Source: Strigops habroptila
Lineage: Eukaryota > Chordata > Aves > Psittaciformes > Psittacidae
Direction of reading: 5' to 3'
DNA: 64,000 nt
NCBI RefSeq assembly: GCF_004027225.2
Contig: NC_044290.2
Coordinates: 4,108,906-4,172,905 of the forward strand
Under the pieces are notes generated by a model. It searched no databases and was not told the DNA's origin. It worked only from the letters and a program-made list of their open reading frames with translations. The number at the start of each line of letters is the position of its first letter. The stretch's first letter is position 1. A program made the position numbers and the translations under genes. This document shows, piece after piece, positions 49,632 through 61,000 of this stretch.

Positions 49632-52600
49632 CTGCAAAGAACACAACACAGCATGCTAAGTGACACACCTCTCTTGCTGCTTCTGCATTCTTCATTCACT
49701 GTTGCTGCTCCTTTAGAGCTAAGCTTCTTCCTCAGCTAATAAATCGTGGGGAACATACATCCGCACTTTCTCTTCTTTTGCCTTAAATAAGGGAGATCTA
49801 GTACATCAAAAAAAAAGAATCCCCCAGTGTGTGGGGTTGAGGCTGGTTTTAGTTCTTTCAATTCTCCAAAAGAACAATGAAAAACCCAAAAAACCCCACA
49901 CACCAAAAAAAACCAATTTGTCTCCTGTGGCCCAGGTTTTAAAACTTCTTTGTATGAAGCTTTAAAAGTTCTGTTTTCCCGAAAAATTCCCTTCATATTT
50001 TGTTTATTAATTACTGAAAAGATTAAAGTCTCTCACATTTGGATATTTGGATATTTTGGAAATTTGCATATTTTTAATCCAAAGCAGATAACTAGGAAGT
50101 TGTATCTTCATAAAAGGGTTATCTCTGAAGATCTTTCAACTATTTTAACACTAATTTTAAACTGACTGATGAAGTCCCTGGCACCATGAAACTTGGAGTT
50201 CTCTGTCAACATATGCATTGGTGTCAACCAGGTTTTCCTTACAAATGAATGCAAGGTGTCTTTCCCAACTATTTTCAAAGATTCAGAAAACTATTTCTAC
50301 CCTAGCTATTCCTGTGTTTCTTGTGAGGCAGGAGAAGCAGAACAGGATTGGTTTTGTTTTTAAGAGTATGAAAATAGAAGACAATCACACTACACAGAAC
50401 TGCTTGTATAGCAGCATCCATCTTTCAGAACAGCTACTGGTTCATACAGGGCTAGAATAGGACCATCTACAAGTGCCAGCCTTAGTTCAGTCAACAGCAC
50501 TTTTAAAGAGAAGGGATTTGTGATTACTGAGTAATACCACTGGCAAATCCCACCAGTAAATACATAGTTAGTATTTAGCTTTGAGGAAATTTAAAAACCA
50601 GCAAAGAATGCAGTTAACACAGTGAGATGAAAGGAAAACATTGGGTGTTTTTTAAGGTGTAATCCTCTGTGCTTAAAATATTTATGTTGTTTTCTCCCAG
50701 TTTTACCACGTTCTTAGCTATTGTATTAGTCTTCCTCCCAAGTGCTTCAAAAGCAGCATATAAACAAGATAGTCTGAGTAAACACACTTCAGGAGTTGTA
50801 CATGGAATTACATTAGCAGTTTTGTGCCTTTTCTGCATCAGACTTTTCTCCAGTGGGTAGTACTGAACTTCAACATAATTGTCAAGAAAGTTTTTCCCAA
50901 GTATTTCTCTAGGGAACCTAACTGCTAAAAGAAATGACAATATTAAACCCAGACCCACAGTGTTAGGCTGTCAAAGTCACCTCTTATAAAACTAATTCCA
51001 CAAGTACTAAAACAATCCAAAATATTTTGTTCACATCCTGTCCCTCACCAAAAATAAGAAAAAACCAAACCAACCATGTGCAGAGTTGATTTTTAACCTG
51101 TCGCACTCTACATTTTTAGGGGTGTAAGCTTTAGAGGCCAATTCAAGCTATTTTACATGTGAGGTATCAAACCATCAAATGAAGTTAGAGCTGAGATTTT
51201 CAGGTATTTACATGGCTGCATGAACTGAGGTTTCAAGTTGATTGAGAGGTATGTAGGGGTAGAGTTTGGAAACTTGACAACAGGAAAGGATCTACAGGTC
51301 CTTCTCATGTCTGTGGCAGCCTGATCTTTCTGTCTCTTTTCTTTCTAAGCAGGCCTTCAGCAGAGGCTGCCTTACATTTCCCAAAAAGGATTAAGTATAA
51401 TTACTAATTTCACTTCAGGAACTGACAGCAGCTGGCACTTTGAACAACCAACACAGAAATTAATAGCCTAACCCACAAATACTAAAATAGCCTATTCCCT
51501 GGCTCTGACAGGAGGTGGCCAGTAGCCACAGCCAGCTGGAATATATCTACTCTGAAGCAGTTAGGCTACAGCCTTGACATAACTTTAAAGCTCCAGTAGT
51601 TGTATTGCTCTCTAAGCAGCACTGCTTCCTCTTTCAGGCTGATTCCTTTTCCACTTTTACAACCTTTCTAACAAGACCTGCTGTCTGATGTTTATAAGGC
51701 TCTGTTGAAGCTCCAGTCCTCTCTGAGGCTTACGTGCAATGGCTTTGGCCCAGACTGAATGTTCTACAAATCAAGCAAGAAGCAAAGCTCTACTAAACTC
51801 TTCCTGATAGACAAAGCAGCAACAGAACATCTACCTGGTTTGGATTAGCCAATGGGTTATCAAAAGAAAAAGAAAATAAACTCAGCAATTTAAGTACGAT
51901 GCAAAGAGAAAAACATGATTTTTCAGCAGGCAGGGGAATTAGTGACTAAGAAGACAGAGTAAAGAAGCAGTGAGGTGACAGGTCTAAAAGCATGACTTTA
52001 GGTGCCATCTCATCTTTGTGGAAGCAGCTGCCTTCAGCTGACTCAGATAGCTGGTTTTGGGGAGTGTAAGCATACTGCTGGCCTCTTAGATCCCTGTGTG
52101 CTATTGACTTCAAGTATTACTTTTAATCACAGTAGCTTCTTCAAGCGCATGAGGTGAAGAGAGGTGCCAGCCTTGGAATTCTTCAGTTGACTTGTGTGCT
52201 CCTGCCTTTTCCTTCCCTGTGAGCTGTCACCCTACATATCACAGCATCACTCAAGAACGATCAAGACAATAATGGAATATGTAGCAGACTAACATGAATT
52301 TTATGCACATAAATATTTGCCATTCAACAAAACAAATGGTAAACTATAAAAAAGACCCATTGACTGTAATGGATCTTGGACTAGGCTTCAGAAAACAGGT
52401 ATTTATCCTTTGCCCTTAAAGCTGTACTAATACGTAATCAGACATCATGGCATCACATATCCAGAGAGCAAGTTCATAGCTTTCCTTCAAGAAAGAGATC
52501 CACAGGTAAAAGAATACTGACCATTCACATCAGAGCTCAATGAGCAAGAGGGGTTAACTTGCCTATAACAAGTTGAAAATAAAGCAAAAGTAACTTTGCT

Positions 52601-55600
52601 TGATGTGCAGACTGCAAAGTAATTAAAAGTTAAGTCTGAGTGGAAGAGGACACTTAATCTTCTAGTTTGCCTTCAGTGCTCTCAAGCATATTTGTGGGAG
52701 CTGCGGAATAACCAAATAATTTTTTTCAGCATGTGCTGGATTAGGCCCTGAAGACAGTAGGAAGTAATTTATTAATTTCAATGAACTCCAAATCTAACAT
52801 GGAAAAAACAAGTAAAGTAACTCAAACTCATGTATTGGTCACTGGAAACAAAACCCCTTTCCAACAAGCTTTGCTCATAAAAAAAGCGATTCACAGGATG
52901 ACCTCTCTAAAGGAAAATGGTAGGGACAGAAAAGAAATAGTCAGGACTGGATCCACATCCCATGGATGCTCTTGAATTTTTAAGCATGAAATATTATCCT
53001 GATACATAAACTGTCATCTGATACACCTCCAACAAGTGCCCAAGCAGTTCATATTTAATAGAGACTATTAAACTGTAAAAACTCTGTCTACAAATATGCA
53101 CACATTTATTGCACTGTAATGCACTGCAAAAGATAAATCAATTATAAAGAATCAACAAGAAAAACTAATAAAAGGCTTCTCAGTCATGAATTAACTGCAG
53201 ATTTCCACTGATGTTTGAAAGAATAACCCATATGGCAAAGATTTACTGGAAGGAAGCTCCAGAGAACAATACCTTTGAGTGCATAAATGTTTTCTTGCTA
53301 GAGTATATCCCATACTGCTCAAAAGCTACAAAAACTCCATGAAATCCCTAGCTGAGCCAGCACATAGATATTATTTATACACATAATAGTGTTTAATACC
53401 TACTTTTTAATAATGTGGCATCAAATTAAATACACAGGCACTATTACCTTGAGAAGAAAATGTAAAATTCACAAGAGAGGACTGTTTCTCAATGCATGTG
53501 AATAACCACCAGGACTTCTCACTTTGTCATACGTAAGCGGCTGCAGTTCAAAATTAGTTTAAGAAATCACAAAGCATAGAAGAACTTCATGCTTAAGAAG
53601 GTGGGAGGAGGAGGAAATAAAGATCCAGAACGCTGATCTTACTAGAAAACATTGCATTGCACTATCATAACTAACAACAGGGAAATCTTAGCTTGTAGCT
53701 GATGCAAGAATGTGTAAAAAACATCCATTAACAAGTTTGATGCCAAAGGCATCTGTGTGCTGCAGGAGGTATGTTTTGCAGGATGCTTTGTGATAATCTT
53801 TGTTACCCTTCGAGCCATATTGTCACATTTACCCCACTGCAGGAGTCACCAACAGGTTGACAAACTCGTCAGTGCAAACATGACCTCTGCTTCAAACTCC
53901 ATAAGGTATCTCATGTGCCTCTCTGCAATAGCAAATTAAACACTATACACGGGAATCAAATGTTTACCTTGCAGTAGAACAAAGGCATGACTTCTTTTAG
54001 AGATCAAAGTGTTCCCTAGAATCCTGTAAAGCATGTATCTGAACGCACACATCTGTACCCCAGCTCGTTCTGTGCCCACGGTATGCCTGATACAGCACAT
54101 AGCTATTCTCAAAGCTAGTATAAAGTCACCTTTTAGCCTATAAAAACTTCTCTACAGCCTGCTTTCCACTGGCTTGGACATCTCAACATTTATCAATATC
54201 ATGACTGAAAGTTTTTGTTTCTCTCCCCTAGTATTCCAGACACAGCTGATACAGCCTATTGGTGAAATACTTCAGGACAAGCACACTGTACTTCATGTGT
54301 AAATCGCATGACAAGATAAGCCAAACTTCAGCTTAGAAGGTGCTAGCAAGGAAGGAAGGAATGAGCCAGCTTGGATCTGGTACAGCAAGAGCCACACTTC
54401 TCATGCACCAAGAAGAAGCAGGAGCCTCCCCTCCCTTCTTGATCCTGGCCCACTCATTCTTCATACTTTTTCCTTCACATCATCCATATATCAGAAACTC
54501 TTGGGAGAGCTCTATTACAAATACTTCTTTCTGCTGGAGAATGTAAGCATTTATTTTCATGAACACAGCAACTATTCTATCATTCAAACTGCTTTGGGTA
54601 TACCCTGGCTCTGATCAGATGCATTAAACAGAGCTCTGCTATGGCAATAAATACATAGGTGCAGCACCCCGTCAACAATACAAGTAACAAATTAATCCCT
54701 CCCAGAATTTCTCAGCGAGTCACTGGATAATATCAAAATGCACAGGCCAGACTCAGGGAAAGGCAGAACAGAATGCTCTGAAAAGAGCATACGACCACAT
54801 GCCATAAACACAGGTGCTGAAATCTACTTTGGATTCAGGGTGATGAGGAAAAAAAAGCCAGTGAAGTAGCTAGAAGTCTATGGAACATACAACTTAAGAC
54901 AAAGGGTGTTCACTAGATTGCAGAGTTGCCAGATTAATGTATCAGCAGCAGCATAAAGGACCGAGTAAAATAACCAAAAGTGCCACAGAGAAGTTTCTGT
55001 AAGATACAAGCTCTGCCAAGCCCAGCAAAAAAAACCCTCCAATATAGTTAGGAGCCACCACAAAGCACAATTCAAGTACAGCGACAGGAACACTCAAAGG
55101 TTTGCAGAACTATACAACTTTCCTAGCTCAGTTGTCAGCATCTCCATGCTGTTCCCAGCGACAAGCCCTAAAGGCAGCAGAAGCAGACAAAGCAATGCTC
55201 TTCTACAGCCAGAAAGTTCTAACAGAAAACATGAAGAACTTCATGCATGAAGAAATAAAGGGAGAAAGGCAAACTATCAGCTCTTCCTCTGCTATTTCTA
55301 TAGCTCCAATTTAAATTGAAAGATACTCAGAATAAATCTTTGATAGTGCCATTTTCTGCTGAAGTCACAACCCTTAAACCAAGCATCAGATTTAAAGGTC
55401 TCTCTTCAGGATAAAGATGCATCTATTACATGAAACAAGAGGAATTGCTGTAATATGCTTGGCAGATGGTGGTTAAAGCATCAGCCTAGGAACCATAACT
55501 GATTCTGAGGCAACATAATTTTGACAGAGTCCATTTAGAAACCAGCCTCCTGGCTCAGAATGCCTACTCAGATGTGTTATTGTTGCAGTCATTAATACTT

Positions 55601-57300
55601 AGATATGAATTACATCGAGTTCTTCCTCTCAAGAGTGTATTTTTAAGCTGACCTCGGCAGGTAACTGAAAGTAATGAAGATAAATGCTCCCAAGAACAGC
55701 ATAAAATCATTAATTAAGGACATAAGGTACTACAGCCCATGTTAAAGCACTGCCATTAATATGAAAAGAAGCATTTAATAATACATTTTGTATTAGGTTT
55801 GTATCCAGCAGACTGAAATGTCTCCTCTATTGGCATGAAATACTAATGGAATATCGATATTCCCTAGCAGCTGTCTCATCTCACAGAGTAAGGATCAGAA
55901 ATTCATAAAAACTGTTGAAAAACTGAATGTTTCTATTCACATGAAACAGAAATATTCTTTAGGAAGACGCTGCGTCCATACAGTCATGTTATTTCTACAG
56001 ATTCTTTGATCTTCTACAGAAAGGGAGGCAAAACAGTTACTATTTTCAAAATAGTCTCTGCTATTTTGGTGAGGCAGAAACTATGTACTGTCTTTATACA
56101 GTCAAAGCTCAATAATAATCAAGAAAGCAGCTTGCAACCTGCTCTAGTGGAAGGTGTCCCTGCCCATGGCAGGGGGTTGGAACTAGAAGAGCTTTAAGGT
56201 CCCTTCCAACCCAAACCACTCTGTGATTCTGTGATTTTTGGGGGCAGAAGTAAACACGTTTTAAAAGAAGTTCATCTATAAAGACGAGAGTATCTAAAAA
56301 ATAGTTGTTGAATGGAAATAAGCTTTAACTGGTTAATATTTTAAGACAAAATTCCAATACTAGTGAAACTAATAAACCTATTTGGGCTACTTAATAGTAC
56401 TTCCACCACTAGAGGGAGGTCATATTCCTTCCCAAAGGCAAAAAAAAAGACTACGAGTTGAAATGATCAAGCCACGTATATTTTAAATTATGAGAAAGCA
56501 ACTGAAACACATAACTAAAGATTTACTATGTCTAGTCAACAAAGAATGCTTGTACCTAAACTTTGGCCACACACCTTTACAAACACAAGGAACTCATTAC
56601 GTTTGTGGTCTTCGTTAAGTATAGGAGCAGGTCCACAGGAAAGTGAGAAGCATCAGATGCTAAAGCTATTACATTATAGAGCTATTTCATATTCTGGCTT
56701 CTTAGAGGGAAAGTATGCTCTGCTTCTCTAGCCAGAACATTAGTAATTTGAAGTCCTTCCACTTCCTGCTTTACCATTTTTAATGTTTTGCTACACTTCA
56801 CCCAAAAAACCCCACAAGCTCCTAATGTGATAATAGCATAGGATTGTCTATCATCTAACACAACACCTCTTGGATAATAAGCATGAAATAAGAGTTAATG
56901 CTAAGGGATTTTACATCCCAGCTATTAATGTTCCAGCAAATCACCACGAAACTGAGATAAAGCAACTGTCCTTGCTTGCAGGGCTGGCATCAACCCCTTA
57001 TACAGAAAGGAAAAGGTGTGGTGCTGCCACTGTTCTGATTACATTTACACCATCCATACTGTCCTGACATTGGTCATGCAGCTAAACTTAAATAACATTG
57101 GCTGCTTTATCAGGGAGTCATCAAAAGGCCTTTCTACTTATTTTCCTCAAGGCATCTTAATTTTCAGAGAGATTACTATTTTGAGCTGCATAATCAACTG
57201 GATGTCTGAATCCAAAGGACAATCCCCTCCCAACCTGCAGTCCACAAAAGAAATAAAGCTATATTCTGTGGTTCATTCAGCAGTTTTTGAAAAGCTTTAC
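49632..57300 (-). other. OGFOD3: OGFOD3 intron (7.7 kb)
   Basis: GT-AG intron. It contains one CR1 tail (56137-56236), an A/C-rich low-complexity stretch (about 49876-49915) and otherwise unremarkable AT-rich DNA. Open frames up to about 114 codons lack any recognisable domain. Confidence 0.85.
56137..56236 (+). mobile_element. CR1 LINE 3'-end fragment
   Basis: Starts with 'acctgctctagtggaagg', then 'tgtccctgcccatggcaggg', 'ggttggaactagaagagct', 'cccttccaacccaaacc' and a 'ctgtgattctgtgat' tail. It matches the copy at 12943-13045 over its whole length with few changes, so both belong to the same CR1 subfamily. It is antisense to OGFOD3. Confidence 0.95.
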
Positions 57301-57357
57301 CGATATAATGCAAAATCCTCTTCTGTGAAGATGTCTTGAATTTTGTCCCCAAAGTAC
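57301..57357 (-). CDS. OGFOD3: OGFOD3 small coding exon (57 nt, symmetrical phase)
   Basis: The exon is bounded by 'tttaatttttcag' and 'CG|gtaaag'. It completes an Arg codon with its first G, codes for YFGDKIQDIFTEEDFALY and ends with CG, the start of the next Arg codon. Both borders are phase 2 and the length is a multiple of three, so skipping it would keep the frame. The human equivalent reads YFGDKIQNIFSEEDFRLY as I recall. It lies before the oxygenase core proper. Confidence 0.93.
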
Positions 57358-57949
57358 CTGAAAAATTAAACAAGTCTGAAAGAGGAGTTTCTGAATCAGA
57401 GTGCCTGAGCAGCACCAAGATGCATTCTCATCCCCATCTGTGCTTTACCCACAATCAGAAAATGAAAACACAACGCAAAAGAATCCTACAAATGCTTTTG
57501 AACATAAAATGCCAAAGCCTTGCTAAAAGGTTTAATGCTACAAGATTAAAGGATCAAGAGACAGCAATTGATAATGGAATACTCCAGACATGAGAAGAGT
57601 CTGCCCACACCAGGAAATAAGCACTTGGATTCAAATTTAAGAGTTCAGACTATTTGATTTCTTCCTCTGCTGACAAACCAGACTATAACTGTGAAAAAAC
57701 ACCATTATTTACTGGTGTAAGAACTCTGAAAATAAAGGTAATGGTAGCTTTCAAAGAGCCCAGTTCAACAAAAGATCAGTTTTCCTGCCACAAAAGCACT
57801 ATAAATGGTCATGGAAACTGTGGTGAACCTAACCAGCTCCTACAGTTTGTCATTACTAATTCCAGCCCACAGGGTTTGAAAAATGGGAAAAGGCAATGAG
57901 CACTGAAGGTGTAGGATAACAAGACGCAGCAAGCCAAAGCCCCCTTTAC
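57358..57949 (-). other. OGFOD3: OGFOD3 short intron (592 bp)
   Basis: The shortest intron visible in the gene. It starts gtaaagggg and ends ttttcag. No repeat or embedded gene is seen. Confidence 0.9.
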
Positions 57950-58014
57950 CTGTACAGATTAACAAAGTGCTTCCCCAGGGAAAGAGCTCCGGAATGCAAG
58001 TCCAAAATTGATGC
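57950..58014 (-). CDS. OGFOD3: OGFOD3 coding exon (start of conserved region)
   Basis: The exon is bounded by the acceptor 'tttcctttcccag' and the donor 'ACAG|gtaaag'. It starts in phase 0 and ends two bases into an Arg codon. It codes for ASILDLHSGALSLGKHFVNL and Y, nearly identical to the human stretch I recall (ASILDLHSGALSVGKHFVNL). The segment lies on the N-terminal side of the double-stranded beta-helix. Confidence 0.94.
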
Positions 58015-61000
58015 CTGGGAAAGGAAACAAAAAACAGGAAAAATGAGCATGAAAAGGTTTTATCATTATTTAACTATGACCTTTAATAACTGTCCCAAGT
58101 TGGCTCTCACTTTTCATAGCCTCCCAAGTAAAAACATTAGTTTCTAGCATTTGGATTCACAATACTCATGCTTACTTTACAACTACAAACCTCCTTCAGT
58201 TTGCTATGTAAGTGCATAAAATATTAAAGTACTACGAAAAAAGCACAGGACTTCTACTCCTGAAATTCAGATCTCTCAGAGAATTGCGAGAGTCTTCCTC
58301 CATGCGCTAGGGGGATGACACTGTGTTCCAAGATCCCTCCTTGAAGACATTTCCCTTCCACACAAAGATGACTAATTTTCCAATATTTGTGAAGCACTCA
58401 AATAGCAGCACTAATATTTATCTTGCCCATCGTTTGTTATTAAAACTTCTCCTTCACCATGAGTTCCTGTATACTTCTCATATTTAATACAGACATAAAA
58501 GTCTGTTTAAAAGAACAATTATAATTCTAAGGCTTACTAGAGCCAAACTTCTTTTCCTCAATTTCTAAACCACTGTAAAAGAAAACCAAACAGTGAAAAG
58601 TTTTTACAGATGAAAATTCAATCTATTTCTTCATCCAATTCAAGCTAAACACTTCTGCTGAGCTCCAGACCGAGCTCAAAAGATTAGTATTCAGATTTGC
58701 CAGGAGGGAGAGCTACCTCTCAGGTCTCTAAATTACTTCTCTAAATCAAGTCAAGTACACTTTTGTATGTCCCTTGCTGTCCGCAAAATACATGTTTGTT
58801 TTGCCTCAGTTAACCAGTACCTAAAAATATGACTGCCGAATAGCTGTCTTATTTATTTATACTGGAAATATCAAGTAGCAACTGTTAATTTACCTGACCA
58901 GCAACCAAAGTAATGACATCTTTGATATACAATATCCAGGCAAACACACTCATCTTGGATTTTTGCATTTCTTGATGCACCACATACCATTCCCATTATT
59001 CTAACAAATCCAAACAGTAATAATACCAGTAGGTAAGCTGCCTGGAAAGAATGATACCTTCCATTTTACCAGCAACAGGAATTTCTGGGCATGGTTGGAA
59101 CAGCACTGTTTGAAGTCACTTTGTCTCTATACCCGAATGCAGACAGGCTGGCAAATGAGCAGCAGCAAATCATCAGTCCAGAGGCATGCAAGAGCTGCAG
59201 TGTCAGGCTGGCAACACAGCTTCATGCTCACCCCTAGTCTCAAAGCACATTTCTCCCACCTCCTCTGGATCATGTCGGAGAAAGACACCCATGAGAGTCA
59301 CTCAGTAAAAGAAAATTGCTGCAGGCTCAATTGAGCTTCAGAGGTAAATCAGAGGAACTCCACTAAAGTCTTCTTTTGAAAGGGATATAAACAACTTTCT
59401 TTTAATAAGCCTACCCAAATAATTCTATTTACCCCTTTGAAAATATATAACATAATGAGCTATTCAAGTGGACATAGCATGAGCTTTTCAGACCCCCTCA
59501 TCCAACAGTTCTCCGAAAGCTTCAGAGGACTGTTAAGGAAACAGAGCAGTTCTTGTAATAAGCTTTACTCCAGCTTCAGCAGCAAAATATTTTCATTTAT
59601 TGGTGTCTGGTTCTGTGCAATTGTCTAAGCTACAGCTAGAAGCAGTTAAACTGCTCCCAGGTAGCTTCAAAAATATGCCTGTGATCATGCTAAAGTAGAT
59701 TACATGGAGAAGTAACAGGACACATCAGGAAAAGATGAATTTAACCTAAAACCAAATTGCCTTTCAAATACTTTCAACATGCTTCCCAAACACACACATT
59801 TCTTCTCACTTCTCAAGCTCCAGGTGATTACAGTTGGGAAGATGCAAAATAACCAAATTAATCAATTAAAAGACACCCCCTAAAAACTGTAAGTATTCAT
59901 AGTTTGAAAGATAATAACTAAGATGTAAACCTAGAAAAGCCAGATGAAGACTGGAAAGGGAATCTGAAAAGGAAAGAATATTCTTAAGGGTTGTTTCAGA
60001 CAGGGGAAACAACTGAATGTCAAACAGACAAGGACTTGATTGGGCATGAGCACAGAGCTATTTAACAGCCACCTTGAACAGAAATTGAAACATTTATTTT
60101 GGCCTCTGCCATTTCAGAACATTAAACATTTCCAGCATTATTTCCTACACTGGGAAAAACACCTTAGTGGAAACCTGTGTCAACACCGTTACTTCAAGTT
60201 CAGCTCTCTGGACAAGGGTCAGCCTGCAATTCAGATGAGTGGTCCCAGGCTGAAAGCTCTATCCAGTTTATCTAAAGATGGCAGGAATGCTGCAAACAGA
60301 CATACCCAAACACCTGTTTCCAAGAGTCTTGTTTAAAGAACTTCTATATAAAGTAAATTGAATTTTCTTCAAAAAAATAAAGCACAAATATACATTCTTG
60401 TGGATTTTCAGTATTGTCAGTCTCACATTCACCACTCTCACTCCTAAAAATTCAAGAGGAACATGCAACTAACCATGACTTCTCAGCATATGGCAGAAAG
60501 GATTAATTTCCCAATCTTTCAAAGCATGATGGGCCCTGCCTTTAATCAAGAGATTGGCAACCATTAAATATGTATTCACTTCTACAGCAATTCCTCTACC
60601 CCTTAAAAATTTTTAAGTGATACTTTTACAGAAAACAGCAGAAACTGCCCAAAAGAGAAGAACACGAAAGCTTACTTCTGTTTGTGTACGGAGGAGCTGG
60701 TAACACCCCAAACCCTCCCAACTCCTGCAGGAACATCCACACGCTCAGAAGAGGGAAGAGCAATGGAGGTTCCACATGGCCACCAACTCCTGGGCAGCAT
60801 CAAACTTACTCTCACTGCAGGCAGCCTTAGACAGGCTCTCAAAACAACCCTACCTTGAAATCCCTGTCCAGCTTCCTAGAGTTAAGTCTAGATAAACACA
60901 CCAACACACAGCTGTAAGTAAAGTGAAAGACATTGGCAACTGCTATCAGGAGGCTAATCAAGAAGGAAGGAAACTCTGCAGCCTGTAGTAGAGGTATGAG

